The notes beneath the pieces are model-generated. The model was not told where the DNA came from. It worked only from the letters and a program-made list of their open reading frames with translations, and searched no databases. 64,000 nucleotides of DNA from the NCBI RefSeq assembly GCF_947500695.1, contig NZ_CANMSS010000003.1, forward strand, positions 310,001 through 374,000, read 5' to 3'. This document shows, in pieces, positions 1 through 8,691 of this stretch. Numbering within the stretch: position 1 is the stretch's first letter; every line of letters starts with the position of its first letter. Both the position numbers and the translations under genes were made by a program. The DNA is from an uncultured Pseudoteredinibacter sp. Its GTDB lineage: Bacteria; Pseudomonadota; Gammaproteobacteria; Pseudomonadales; Cellvibrionaceae.

Positions 1-4
1 TGCT

Positions 5-280
5 ATGAGTGGGGATGATCGCCGGCGTTTTGAGCGAAAACCGACTTCAATTCGTGTCGAAATTACTCATCCTGCCTTCGGCACTATCATCGGTTTTGCT
101 AGAGATATCTCTGATGGTGGTGCATCGGTACTGATTGAAAACCAACCATTGCCACCAGTGGGAACTTTGGTGCAAGTAAGATTTAAAAAGGTAGTGGGAA
201 GTATCAATAGTGAGCCCACTGCGATGAGGGTAATGCACCAACATCGCAATGTGGTCGGCTTAATGTTTGCGCCTCATTAG
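5..280 (+). CDS. PilZ domain protein (probable c-di-GMP receptor)
   Basis: This 91-residue protein is essentially one PilZ domain, the family that binds cyclic di-GMP and relays it to motility, exopolysaccharide or secretion targets. The two ligand-binding signatures are visible: an arginine cluster near the N-terminus (RRRFER, residues 6-11, fitting RxxxR) and DISDGG at 34-39 (fitting D/NxSxxG). The ATG at 5 is taken as the start, but the frame is still open at the left edge, so a longer N-terminus cannot be excluded. The partner is unknown; the window also encodes two GGDEF proteins that could supply the ligand. Confidence 0.88.
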   Translation: MSGDDRRRFERKPTSIRVEITHPAFGTIIGFARDISDGGASVLIENQPLPPVGTLVQVRFKKVVGSINSEPTAMRVMHQHRNVVGLMFAPH

Positions 281-337
281 CGCTTTGCTTCTTGGCTGCT
301 CCTAGCACCTAGCCTCTAAACACCTAGCTTTTAACCC

Positions 338-784
338 CTAGCGGCAGCTCTTCGCTTTAACTTCAACTTCCTGCTTGGCTCGTAAAGCGGCTACCTGGGC
401 GCAGTCTAAAGCACTGTTTTTATCAAGATTAACTTCTTTCAATTGTGGTAGACGATTAAGCTCGCCGATATCTCGAATCTGGTTTGACGATAAATCGATT
501 TGGGCCAGGCTGACGAAGATCGCTAAACCAGTTAGCTCAGCAATATCTCCATGACTACAATTCAAGTAATCCAGCTGTCCTGCGTGCTGGATTTGCTCGT
601 CGTGAATGCGTTGGCTTACACAGTTGCGCAAATTCTTATCGGGGATGTCGTAGGCTCTGAAAACTTCACGTTCGGGGCCAATGGCCTGCTCATTAATACT
701 CAAGCGGTAGCCATCGCAAGCTACTAAGCACGTTGCTGTCGCTGCTATCAGCAAAGGCGTTAAAAGCGTAGATTTGCGTGCCAT
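338..784 (-). CDS. Small leucine-rich-repeat lipoprotein
   Basis: A 148-residue exported protein. The start at 784 is chosen because AAGGAG lies just upstream and because it places a typical lipoprotein signal (MARKSTLLTPLLIAATATC) ending in a lipobox with Cys near residue 23. The mature part has two or three short leucine-rich repeats in the C-terminal half (pattern LTGL..L..LAQIDLSSNQI, then LPQLKEVNLDKN), followed by a cysteine-containing cap. Such proteins are usually envelope-anchored and bind proteins or glycans. I do not recognise a named family. It runs convergent to the PilZ gene and divergent from the cNMP/HDOD gene. Confidence 0.72.
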   Translation of the reverse strand: MARKSTLLTPLLIAATATCLVACDGYRLSINEQAIGPEREVFRAYDIPDKNLRNCVSQRIHDEQIQHAGQLDYLNCSHGDIAELTGLAIFVSLAQIDLSSNQIRDIGELNRLPQLKEVNLDKNSALDCAQVAALRAKQEVEVKAKSCR

Positions 785-944
785 TTGCGCGCTCCTTGTT
801 AACTGAATTGCCAACATCATAGGCGCTTCCAATAGGGAATGCTATGCATTGCTGGACTATACTGAGGAGAGTACTAAATTTCGGCTTAAGCAATTGTTCA
901 ATTAGCCGCTAACAGATGTGAAAATACAATGTGATAAGTAGTTT

Positions 945-2213
945 ATGTCCAGCGAAATAGAAATATCAGAATTACGGCGATTTGAGCCCTTCGACTCCAT
1001 GAGTGAAGACCAGTTGTCGATTGTTATTAACCACAGCCAGCGCCGAGTATTACGCTCTGGAGAGGTGGTTTTTTGCGTTGGGGATAGAGATGAGCAAGAC
1101 TACTTTCTATTAAAAGGGCAATTACAGCTGGTCTCCAGTGATCAGAAAAGCCGTGTATTCAGCGATGAAGATCCGATGGCTTACCGCCAGGTGTCTAAAT
1201 TACGCCCCCGCCAATACACGGTTTCGGCCCTAGGCGCTGTAGAGCTCTTGGTGGTTAAATCCTTTGATTACGATAGCCCCAAGGCTAAAAGCGCGGACTC
1301 GCCCGATTATCTTGAGGCAAGTCTGCTGGATTACGGCGTCGATGAAGTCTCTGAAGAGTCGGAAAACGATGTGGATTTGTTTCGCGAAGTGCAAGCTGCT
1401 TTAGACAGTGATGATTTAAAACTCCCTAGTCTACCCCAAGTGGCTATTCGAATTGGCGAGCTTGTCGAGTCAGACTTGGCCAGTGCAGAGTCCGTTGCCG
1501 ACTTAGTCAATACGGATCCGGCAATAGCCGCAAAACTACTGCGTATAGCGAATAGTTCCTTGTACGGCTCCTTAGGGCGCTGTGAAACCACTCGCGATGC
1601 CATTGTTAGGCTTGGCTTGGGGGCCACTCGACAATTGGTCATGGGCTTTGCACTGCGTGATTTATTTAATAGCGAAGACAAAGCATTGAGAGCTAAGTTA
1701 CGTCAGAGCTGGATTGAAAGCCTAGAAGTGGCCGCTCTAGCGATGGTAATTCGCGAAATGCTAATCGCTCCGGCTTACTCATCCGAGGAGGCGCTGCTTG
1801 CGGGCTTATTGCATGATATTGGTGTGGTAGGTCTGTTAGGTCTGTTCTTAGCGCAGCCAGGCCTACTCAAAGAGGATGCGGATATCGATCAGCTCATAGC
1901 AGGATTTAAAGCCGATGTGGGCGCTGAAATACTGCGTAAATGGCAAATCGCAGATCAGTACATCACCGTTACTGAACAGGCTGAAAACTGGCAGCGTACA
2001 CACCCAGCATCAGCAGACTTATGTGATTTAATACAGGTCGCCATTCTACATCGCTATCTTAATAATCGAGTACCACTTCCGATGGCCAGGCTAACCGAAG
2101 TTCCTGCTATAAAGAGGCTTCCTCTTAAAGAGAATTACTCTCCAGAAACTTCGCTGGAAATTTTGAAGCAGGCAAAGGAAAAAATCTTAGAAATAAAAGG
2201 CTTATTTGATTAA
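945..2213 (+). CDS. cNMP-binding-like and HDOD domain signalling protein
   Basis: A 422-residue soluble protein in two parts. Residues about 7-110 resemble a cyclic-nucleotide-binding (Crp-type) beta roll (RSGEVVFCVGDRDEQDYFLLKGQLQL). An acidic linker follows, then an HDOD domain from about 158 to 350 (LPSLPQVAIRI, DPAIAAKLLRIANS, and HD at 290-291 in LLHDIGVV). HDOD proteins are HD-related domains, mostly thought to act as signalling scaffolds rather than phosphohydrolases. The gene stands alone, reading away from the lipoprotein gene. Its target cannot be read from the sequence. A second HDOD protein lies at 41.4-42.2 kb. Confidence 0.85.
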   Translation: MSSEIEISELRRFEPFDSMSEDQLSIVINHSQRRVLRSGEVVFCVGDRDEQDYFLLKGQLQLVSSDQKSRVFSDEDPMAYRQVSKLRPRQYTVSALGAVELLVVKSFDYDSPKAKSADSPDYLEASLLDYGVDEVSEESENDVDLFREVQAALDSDDLKLPSLPQVAIRIGELVESDLASAESVADLVNTDPAIAAKLLRIANSSLYGSLGRCETTRDAIVRLGLGATRQLVMGFALRDLFNSEDKALRAKLRQSWIESLEVAALAMVIREMLIAPAYSSEEALLAGLLHDIGVVGLLGLFLAQPGLLKEDADIDQLIAGFKADVGAEILRKWQIADQYITVTEQAENWQRTHPASADLCDLIQVAILHRYLNNRVPLPMARLTEVPAIKRLPLKENYSPETSLEILKQAKEKILEIKGLFD

Positions 2214-2225
2214 CTCAAGCCTTTT
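2195..2225. terminator. Bidirectional hairpin between the HDOD and PstS-OmpA genes
   Basis: The arms AAAAGGCTT (2195-2203) and AAGCCTTTT (2217-2225) pair around a 13-base loop and end in A/T tracts on both sides, so the element could end transcription from both convergent genes. It overlaps the last codons of the HDOD gene. Confidence 0.6.
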
Positions 2226-2251
2226 ATTATTAAGTCTTCGAAATTTAATGG

Positions 2252-3646
2252 TTAACGCCAAGCCATGCTGAGTGTTTCGCTATGGCTATCCTCTGAAACT
2301 AACCACACTTCCACTCTTCGGTTTTTAATACGCTTTGAGCTACTATTGGTCGCAACGGGTTTAAAGGCGCCAAAGCCCGCTACCGGTAAGCTGCTGATTC
2401 CTTGATGGCGTAAAGCCGATTTTACCGCTGATGCGCGAAGTTTGGAAAGGATGTGAGCGCGACGCTGACTTTGCTTTTCATCACCAAAGCCAATGAGCAG
2501 CAAACGCATGTGGCGATTTTCGGCAAGCTGTAAGAACTGGCTTAGGCGTAAAATGTCCTGGCGAGCCTTATTATCCAAAGACGCGCTGCTTGGCTTGAAG
2601 CGAAAATTCAAACTCAAGCGTTTAGCGCTGCGCGTTAATTCAAGGTATTCATTGGGTCCCTGGCGATCCTCTAGATTATCTACGGCTACTGGATTTTGTG
2701 ATACGAAACCTACTTGTTCCACAATTTCTTGCCCCGATTGTCCGTGCACAAAGCTTAAGAAGTCATTCGCGGCCCAGTTGCGGCCAGTAGGGGCCGTGTA
2801 TAAATGCAGGCGGCGTGCGAGGGGGTAATCTTCCGTTGCTACAGTCATGTGTAAGGGCTGTAAGGCCACGGTGTTTTCGTCTGAAACCGAGAGCGGCTTT
2901 GCCTGTCGTACCGATGCGAGACCAACGAAACCGATGCCCTGTGGATCGGCTGCAACTGTATCAGAAAGTAGGTCGTTCGATTCAAAGCGCTTGGCTGATT
3001 CGGATAAGGGAATTTTTTTTCCGAGGACCAAGTTTTTGAAGGTATCCCAAGTACCAGAGTTGTTATCTCGAGCGTATATGTTGATTGCGCCGGAGTAACT
3101 CGAACTCAATTGATTCCAGTTGTGAATTTCACCGGAGAATATTTTGGCTATTTGCTGAACGCTTAGCTGAGCAAGGGGATTGTTTGGGTGCACAATAACC
3201 GCGATGCCGTCAATTGCGATCACATGCTCGGCATGCAGATCGAGCATATCTCCTAGTGCCGCCAACTTTTTAACTTCTTTATCTTTAATTGGGCGAGAGG
3301 ACATAGCGATATCGGCATTGTTACTATGGAGAGCTCTAAAACCAGTGCTTGAACCATGTGCCGCAATATCGATATAAACTTCCCGGCCTTGCAATAGCCC
3401 GCTAATTTTATATTCATTCTCGATATTGCTAGGTAAAATACGAACCTCTTGAACGTCATTATGCTCAAGATATAGCTTGGCAAGGTTGGGGCCTAAACTT
3501 GCCCCAATAGTGTTCGATCCCTTCATGGTAAACAGGGCTCTTTCAGTGCTGCTAAGGCCCCAGTTCTCATTAGCATGTAGAGGTTTGCTGATGGGCAGTA
3601 AAATAAGGAAAGAACAACAGATAAACAGTTGGCGTAAAGAAATCAT
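2252..3646 (-). CDS. PstS-like phosphate-binding protein fused to OmpA domain
   Basis: A 464-residue envelope protein. The ATG at 3646 is chosen because it gives a clean signal peptide (MISLRQLFICCSFLILLP..., cleavage near residue 25); in-frame codons further upstream look spurious. Residues about 40-300 are a PstS/PBP-like periplasmic binding domain (MKGSNTIGASLGPNLAKLY, ARDNNSGTWDTFKNLVLG, DPQGIGFVGLA). The C-terminal 130 residues are an OmpA-type peptidoglycan-binding domain (LIGFGDEKQ, LSKLRASAVKSAL, ending KNRRVEVWLV). The fusion should hold a phosphate-binding module at the cell wall. A Pho box about 150 bp upstream supports induction under phosphate starvation. No pstCAB genes are nearby. 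Confidence 0.87.
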   Translation of the reverse strand: MISLRQLFICCSFLILLPISKPLHANENWGLSSTERALFTMKGSNTIGASLGPNLAKLYLEHNDVQEVRILPSNIENEYKISGLLQGREVYIDIAAHGSSTGFRALHSNNADIAMSSRPIKDKEVKKLAALGDMLDLHAEHVIAIDGIAVIVHPNNPLAQLSVQQIAKIFSGEIHNWNQLSSSYSGAINIYARDNNSGTWDTFKNLVLGKKIPLSESAKRFESNDLLSDTVAADPQGIGFVGLASVRQAKPLSVSDENTVALQPLHMTVATEDYPLARRLHLYTAPTGRNWAANDFLSFVHGQSGQEIVEQVGFVSQNPVAVDNLEDRQGPNEYLELTRSAKRLSLNFRFKPSSASLDNKARQDILRLSQFLQLAENRHMRLLLIGFGDEKQSQRRAHILSKLRASAVKSALRHQGISSLPVAGFGAFKPVATNSSSKRIKNRRVEVWLVSEDSHSETLSMAWR

Positions 3647-3793
3647 ATTGTGCACATCTCGATATGTATTAAGACCTCTTGCCGCAGCAAGCAAGTGCTC
3701 CGGTGAGATTCTAAGTAGTAGTCTAGTAAACAGGTTTAGCAACTGTTGTTTGGAATTAGATTGAAATATCAGGGGCTAACTTAAGCATCTTAA

Positions 3794-3811
3794 ATGACAG
3801 TTTTATGAAAG
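3794..3811 (-). promoter_or_regulatory. Pho box (PhoB binding site)
   Basis: Read on the minus strand this is CTTTCAT-AAAA-CTGTCAT, two 7-bp repeats in 11-bp phase, one mismatch in the first repeat against the PhoB consensus. It lies upstream of the PstS-OmpA gene in the correct orientation. The -10 candidate downstream (TAAGTT) is weak, as is common at PhoB-activated promoters. Confidence 0.72.
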
Positions 3812-3880
3812 TTCTGTGAACAGTTGCTAAGCTTGCCGACCAATAGTCAATTGTTGATCTGTGGGGTTAAAATTCGACCA

Positions 3881-4762
3881 ATGTTAAATGATTTATCGCT
3901 AAAAAACCTTCGTGGCATTGTGGTTTTTGATTCTGCTTTGACTGTGCGAGCGCAGCAGCTAGCGGAAGAATTTCAGCTGCCTCTACTAGAGCGATATGAA
4001 TTACTGAAGCAAAAAAGTAAGGCGCGTACGGTCTATTATAAAGAGCTTCTGGAAGAGTCGCCGGATCAACGCTTTGCCTATCTGCTCACCGCTGAAGGTA
4101 TACAACTCCTTGATTTAAGCAATGCCATGATGGTTACAGTGGATTTTTGCCACGGTAAGGCTAATCATCGAAGAGTCTACGGTGGGGGCACTGGACAAAT
4201 GATCGCCAAAGCTGTCGGGATAAAAGCGAAGCTTCGCCCACGAATTCTCGATGCCACTGCGGGCTTGGGACAAGACAGCTTTGTGCTGGCCAGCCTTGGT
4301 TGCCAACTTACCATGTTAGAGCGATCGGCTGTTGTGCATGCACTGTTAAGAGACGGTTTGGAACGTGCGAAAGCTGAGGGGCGTGATGACGCAGAGCTAG
4401 CTGAAGTCATCAGTCGAATGCAGCTGATCAATACCAATGCTCAAGATTATCTACTTGATCTTGCTAATGATGCCTTGGTCGTAGAGCAGCGCCCGCAAGT
4501 GGTGTATCTAGATCCAATGTTCCCAGAACGAAAAAAATCCGCCCAAGTTAAAAAAGAAATGCAGAGTTTTCACCATGTGGTGGGCAATGACCTAGATGCA
4601 GATGAGTTATTGGAGCCGGCTAAAGCTGTGGCTTTGGCGAGAGTTGTGGTTAAACGTCCTAAGGTTGCTCCATTTTTGAGCATGGAGGAGCCCGATCACC
4701 AAATTATAGGTAAGAGCAGTCGCTACGATATATACATCAATCAAGCATTAGAAAAATGTTGA
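3881..4762 (+). CDS. rsmJ: 16S rRNA (guanine1516-N2)-methyltransferase RsmJ
   Basis: A 293-residue class I SAM-dependent methyltransferase that makes m2G1516 in 16S rRNA. Family marks include HRRVYGGGTGQMIAKAVGIK, the SAM-binding loop LDATAGLGQDSFVLA, MLERSAVVHALL, and the catalytic-side motif VYLDPMFPERKKSA followed by VKKEM. It is somewhat longer than the E. coli protein at the N-terminus. The ATG at 3881 is preferred; a TTG at 3824 is in frame but would overlap the divergent promoter region. It stands alone. Confidence 0.93.
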   Translation: MLNDLSLKNLRGIVVFDSALTVRAQQLAEEFQLPLLERYELLKQKSKARTVYYKELLEESPDQRFAYLLTAEGIQLLDLSNAMMVTVDFCHGKANHRRVYGGGTGQMIAKAVGIKAKLRPRILDATAGLGQDSFVLASLGCQLTMLERSAVVHALLRDGLERAKAEGRDDAELAEVISRMQLINTNAQDYLLDLANDALVVEQRPQVVYLDPMFPERKKSAQVKKEMQSFHHVVGNDLDADELLEPAKAVALARVVVKRPKVAPFLSMEEPDHQIIGKSSRYDIYINQALEKC

Positions 4763-4779
4763 TCACTAAGTTGAGCTGG

Positions 4780-5082
4780 CTAATGGTAAATAAAGTGTAA
4801 GATGCGCCCAATCAACAGTCGTATCTGTGCCAGCATGGCAATTATAAAACCGATTAAGACCACTGCGATGCTCAGTAGCAGCACTATCTCCCTTCCTAAA
4901 GATTCTGGCATTAGCTGGTAGCTGCCATAAATGGCCACTAGCCCCACAAAAAATAAGCCTGCCCCTAAGCGAAACTGCTTAAAGATCTGCCGTTGTGAGG
5001 CCGTATAGTGCTGATATAGCGCTGCTTTTAAAGCTTGCCAGTAATATTTACCGTTTTTAGGGCCTGGATCAATCATTGGCAC
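4780..5082 (-). CDS. Small two-helix membrane protein of unknown function
   Basis: A 100-residue protein with a polar, basic N-terminal third (GKYYWQALKAALYQHYTASQRQIFKQF) and two hydrophobic segments at about 42-58 (LGAGLFFVGLVAIYGSY) and 67-92. The GTG at 5082 follows AAGGAA at good spacing; an in-frame ATG two codons later is also possible. I do not recognise the family. It lies convergent with rsmJ, ending 17 bp from it. Confidence 0.6.
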   Translation of the reverse strand: MPMIDPGPKNGKYYWQALKAALYQHYTASQRQIFKQFRLGAGLFFVGLVAIYGSYQLMPESLGREIVLLLSIAVVLIGFIIAMLAQIRLLIGRILHFIYH

Positions 5083-5333
5083 AGAGGTTTCCTTGCGCTG
5101 GTCCTGCGTTGATACATATCAACGCCCATATCTAAGTTTAGTAATAATCTGGGCTTTATCGAGCCTAACCCTTCGTACCCAAAGGGCATAAAGGCCGAAT
5201 TAGTGTTAACAGGCCCTAGTAGAGCCATTTTGCGGCTTTGCTTCGCCTCTTGTGGTTTAAGAGATAAAGAGCTTACCTTGCTATAAAGCATCGGTAGCAA
5301 ACATAAAAACTTGAGTTGCCTGGAGGCGCCATT

Positions 5334-5921
5334 ATGCATCCCGTGTATCGCCAGCTGTGTATGGATCATCGTCATATACAGCGATTGCTTCATTGTATGA
5401 GAACCATCATCAACCCACTGGGAGCCGAAGGGGTGAGTCCTGAGCGTTTAGAGCTGCTTTTGGATATTGTTGAGTATATTAAAACGTATCCAGAATACTG
5501 GCATCATCCTATTGAAGACCAAGTGTTTTCACTGCTTTTGCTTAAGCGGGTCCCTGAGAGTGAATTGCTGCGAGAGATTATTTGCGATCATGGCCGCATG
5601 GAAAAACAAACCGCAGAGTTAGAGCACTTTTTGCGTAGCATTGCCCAGGGTTGTGTGGTTCCAATCAAGAATTTGAAAACCTTGGCTGAGCTTTATATTC
5701 ACAATCAAGCGGATCACATAGAAAAAGAAAATAAGTGGGTTTACCCTCTTATGGAGCAGCACCTGCAAGATGAAGACTGGCAGTGGATTGCTGAAAAGCT
5801 GCCAGCCATAGAAGATCCGCTATTTGGTGAAAAGCGCCGTAAAGACTACGAGAATCTTTATAGTAATATTGTTGCAGGTGAGCAGGATTTATTGCAGTTG
5901 AGTCGCAAAGCCGCTCTGTAG
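5334..5921 (+). CDS. Hemerythrin HHE domain protein
   Basis: A 195-residue, mostly helical cytoplasmic protein of the hemerythrin-like HHE family, which holds a carboxylate-bridged di-iron site for oxygen or nitric oxide sensing, or iron handling. Candidate ligands are visible in order: MDHRHIQRLLH near the start, HHPIEDQVF at about 58-66, CDHGRMEKQ at about 85, and NQADHIEKENKWVYPLMEQH at about 125-143, giving the expected H...HxxxE...H...HxxxE...H series. The ATG at 5334 sits just after GGAGG; an earlier in-frame TTG overlaps that ribosome site and is rejected. The C-terminal 50 residues are outside the domain. Confidence 0.86.
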   Translation: MHPVYRQLCMDHRHIQRLLHCMRTIINPLGAEGVSPERLELLLDIVEYIKTYPEYWHHPIEDQVFSLLLLKRVPESELLREIICDHGRMEKQTAELEHFLRSIAQGCVVPIKNLKTLAELYIHNQADHIEKENKWVYPLMEQHLQDEDWQWIAEKLPAIEDPLFGEKRRKDYENLYSNIVAGEQDLLQLSRKAAL

Positions 5922-5925
5922 AGCT

Positions 5926-6390
5926 TTATTTCATCCACTGGCGGGCTTTCGCTTGATCACTGTCTTTGGCATCAAGCCATCGCTCGCCTTGCTTTCCGCG
6001 TTCTTTTTTCCAAAATGGTGCTTGGGTTTTTAAGGCGTCGATAAGGAACTCACAGGCCGCGAAAGCATCGGCTCGATGGGCGGAGCTAACCGCTACCCAA
6101 ACAATTTTATCACTCGCCTTTAATGCGCCAACACGGTGGATGATCTTTGCTCTGCTTATTGCCCAGCGATTGGATGCTTCCTGCAGTAGTTTATTTAGTA
6201 CGGCTTCGGTCATGCCTGGATAGTGTTCTAGCTCTAGGCTGCTAACATTATCCCCTTCATTGAAGTCTCGAACTTGTCCTAAAAAGCTGACAAAGGCGCC
6301 GCTTTCGCTGTTGTTTTCACGCAGGTTTTGATATTCCTGGGTGATATCAAAATCCTCTGTTTGCACATAGGCTTCTAATAAGCTGCTCAC
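5926..6390 (-). CDS. moaE: Molybdopterin synthase catalytic subunit MoaE
   Basis: The large, catalytic subunit of molybdopterin synthase, which moves sulfur from MoaD thiocarboxylate to precursor Z (cPMP) to form the dithiolene. At 154 residues it has the normal length. Typical segments are SGAFVSFLGQVRDFNEGDNV, LELEHYPGMTEAVL, IIHRVGAL, VAVSSAHRADAFAACEFLIDALK and the active-site stretch TQAPFWKKE. It is the last gene of moaC-moaD-moaE, starting 2 bp after moaD ends. No moaA or moaB is in the window. Confidence 0.97.
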   Translation of the reverse strand: MSSLLEAYVQTEDFDITQEYQNLRENNSESGAFVSFLGQVRDFNEGDNVSSLELEHYPGMTEAVLNKLLQEASNRWAISRAKIIHRVGALKASDKIVWVAVSSAHRADAFAACEFLIDALKTQAPFWKKERGKQGERWLDAKDSDQAKARQWMK

Positions 6391-6392
6391 GT

Positions 6393-6641
6393 TTAGCCTC
6401 CCGTTATAGGTGGGAAGAATGCTAGTTCATCGCCATCAGTTAGAGCTTGGTCGGGCGTTGCGATGGTTTGATTGACCGCAAGCATTAATTTGCTATCAGC
6501 AAGTATGCTTAGCCATGGTTCACCACGTTGTTTTAGTTGTTCGATAACATCTTGCACGCTACATGGACATGTAATGGAAAACTGCTCACTATCGAGTCCA
6601 AGGGCTTCTCTATATCTGGCGAAATACAATAGGGTGATCAT
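6393..6641 (-). CDS. moaD: Molybdopterin synthase sulfur carrier subunit MoaD
   Basis: An 82-residue ubiquitin-fold sulfur carrier. It starts ITLLYFARYREALGL and ends in the essential di-glycine tail (FFPPITGG), whose C-terminus is adenylated by MoeB and thiocarboxylated. The C-terminal FFPPITGG is fully canonical. It lies between moaC (4 bp upstream) and moaE (2 bp downstream) and is probably translationally coupled to both. Confidence 0.96.
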   Translation of the reverse strand: MITLLYFARYREALGLDSEQFSITCPCSVQDVIEQLKQRGEPWLSILADSKLMLAVNQTIATPDQALTDGDELAFFPPITGG

Positions 6642-6645
6642 GTCT

Positions 6646-7122
6646 TTACTCGCTCTTCCAGTGGCCGGATTTTCCGCCTTGCTTCTCTAGCAGTTTAACC
6701 TCTTCAATAACCATACCTTTGTCAATGGCTTTGCACATATCGTAAAGAGTCAGTGCGGCAACCGAGGCTGCGCTTAAGGCTTCCATTTCCACACCGGTTT
6801 TTCCGCTTACCTTGCACAGGCTGTAGATATGTACGCAGTGCTTGGCTGGGTCTAGCTCAATATCAATACTGACTTTGTTGAGCATTAGAGGGTGGCATAG
6901 AGGGATAATATCAGAGCACTTCTTGGCGGCTTGAATACCAGCTATTCGCATGGTTGCCAATACGTCACCTTTGGCGGCGCTTTGATCGGCGAGTGCACTT
7001 AAAATGGCCTGGCTACATGCGACTCGGGCATAGGCTCGGGCCAGCCTTTGGCTATCGTTCTTATCGCCGACATCCACCATATGGGCTTCGCCCTTATCAC
7101 TTAGGTGGCTAAATTCAGACAT
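6646..7122 (-). CDS. moaC: Cyclic pyranopterin monophosphate synthase MoaC
   Basis: MoaC converts the MoaA product 3',8-cyclo-7,8-dihydroguanosine triphosphate to cyclic pyranopterin monophosphate. At 158 residues it is the usual size. Recognisable segments are HMVDVGDKNDSQRLARA, AGIQAAKKCSDIIPLCHPLML, KVSGKTGVEMEALSAASVAALTLYDMCKA and the C-terminal LLEKQGGKSGHW, all near the family consensus. First gene of the moaCDE operon. I saw no clear operator in the short gap between it and hemN. Confidence 0.97.
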   Translation of the reverse strand: MSEFSHLSDKGEAHMVDVGDKNDSQRLARAYARVACSQAILSALADQSAAKGDVLATMRIAGIQAAKKCSDIIPLCHPLMLNKVSIDIELDPAKHCVHIYSLCKVSGKTGVEMEALSAASVAALTLYDMCKAIDKGMVIEEVKLLEKQGGKSGHWKSE

Positions 7123-7229
7123 GATAAATCTCTAAGTTAGGCTAGGCCGAACATTATTCAATAGTCCGGCCTATGAGTCTATAACTCGAATGGTCACCCT
7201 CTATGTCTAAAGTGGTAAGGGTGCTAATG

Positions 7230-8633
7230 TTAGATAATCTTAGAGTAGCGAGGCTGCTGACTGCTTGCGATCAGCTGTTCATCTTGAGGGCGCTTTAGGT
7301 AAGCATCAAATACCATGCAGACGCGACGAATAATTAGGCGCCCTGCGGGGCTAACTTGGAGGCTGTTATGGTCGAGTTGGCTCAATAGGCCATCAGCGTA
7401 TAGTGGCTTAAGTTCATCCAGCTCACTGGCAAAGTAGCTGCGAAAGTCGATGTCAAACTCTTGGCCGATGACATCAAAGTTCAATTCAAACTGGCAAATT
7501 AAACGATTGATCACGTGCTGGCGAAGTAAGTCATCTCTGCTGAGCTCTAAGCCTTTAGCAATGGGCAGCTCGTTTTGCTCTAGCGCTTTGCTGTAGCGAG
7601 GGATATCTTTAAGGTTCTGCACAAAGATATTATCAATAGCACTGATAGAAGAAACACCAAAAGCGAACATATCGCAGCCACCATAGGTAGCATAACCTTG
7701 GAAATTTCTTTGTAAGCTGCCGTTGAATTGCGCCTTACAAAGCTCATCATCTGGTTTGGCGAAGTGATCCATACCAATATATTGATAGCCATTACTACAG
7801 AGGGTGTCGATGGCCAAATGCAGCATAGCAAGCTTCTCTTCTGCAGCGGGCAGAGCACTGGCATCCATCTGTCTTTGGGTTTTAAACAAATGCGGAAGGT
7901 GGGCGTAATTAAAAAGGGATAATCTATCTGGGCCGAGCTGTATCACCTTATCCAGTGTTTCGGCTAGAGTTTTACAGCTTTGAAATGGCAGTCCATAGAT
8001 CAAGTCCATGCTGATAGAATCGAAATTCTCAATTCTTGCTCTGTCGACTAAATCTTTTACTTCCTGCACGCTATTAAAACGGTTGACGGCGGTTTGAACG
8101 GTTGGATCAAAATCCTGAACACCCATGCTCAAGCGATTAAAGCCGATTTCTTTTAGCAGGCTAATGGTATCACTATCGGTAGTGCCAGGGTGCAGCTCGA
8201 TGGAATACTCGCCATCATCGCTAAACTGGAACAACGATTTGCTGTGATCCATTAGGGCTCGCATCTGATCATGACTGATGTAGGTTGGTGTGCCGCCGCC
8301 CCAATGCAGTTGCTTAACCTTGCGATCCGAATCTATCCACTGCGCCAGCATGCTCATTTCCTGATGCAATTTCTCTAGATAGGGCTCGGCGCGTTTTTTG
8401 TTGGCGGTAACGATCTTATTACAGCCGCAGTAGTAGCAAATCGTGTCGCAAAAAGGGATGTGCATATACAGCGATAGCGGCCTAGCAGCTTGATTGCTGC
8501 GTGCAATCGCAGCTTCTAGTTCTGTGCTGCCAAAATCTTCGCTAAATTGAGGGGCTGTAGGGTAGGAGGTGTAACGAGGGCCCGCCAAATCATGTCGCTT
8601 AATGAGCGACTCATCCCAGCTAATATCAGTCAT
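7230..8633 (-). CDS. hemN: Oxygen-independent coproporphyrinogen III oxidase HemN
   Basis: A 467-residue radical-SAM enzyme that decarboxylates coproporphyrinogen III to protoporphyrinogen IX without oxygen. The iron-sulfur motif CDTICYYCGCNK (CX3CX2CXC) is in the N-terminal quarter, followed by LHWGGGTPTY, IELHPGTTD, GFNRLSMGVQDFDP and MDLIYGLPFQS. These, the N-terminal GPRYTSYPTAPQF and the length identify true HemN rather than HemW. Upstream lie a good FNR-type site and a TAGAAT -10 element placed so that the site is centred near -41.5, consistent with anaerobic activation. Confidence 0.97.
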   Translation of the reverse strand: MTDISWDESLIKRHDLAGPRYTSYPTAPQFSEDFGSTELEAAIARSNQAARPLSLYMHIPFCDTICYYCGCNKIVTANKKRAEPYLEKLHQEMSMLAQWIDSDRKVKQLHWGGGTPTYISHDQMRALMDHSKSLFQFSDDGEYSIELHPGTTDSDTISLLKEIGFNRLSMGVQDFDPTVQTAVNRFNSVQEVKDLVDRARIENFDSISMDLIYGLPFQSCKTLAETLDKVIQLGPDRLSLFNYAHLPHLFKTQRQMDASALPAAEEKLAMLHLAIDTLCSNGYQYIGMDHFAKPDDELCKAQFNGSLQRNFQGYATYGGCDMFAFGVSSISAIDNIFVQNLKDIPRYSKALEQNELPIAKGLELSRDDLLRQHVINRLICQFELNFDVIGQEFDIDFRSYFASELDELKPLYADGLLSQLDHNSLQVSPAGRLIIRRVCMVFDAYLKRPQDEQLIASSQQPRYSKII

Positions 8634-8691
8634 TTTAGTCCACTTGCTTAGAGATCATAAATTCGCCAGCTTTAGCTGGTCTAGTCATAGC

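Noticed and set aside
281..337. Repeated CTAGC words between the PilZ and lipoprotein genes
   Set aside because: Short and irregular; no stem or tail that would make a terminator or operator.
5073..5393. 106-codon minus-strand frame
   Set aside because: It overlaps the hemerythrin start and its ribosome site, and has unusual composition; it is more likely a shadow.
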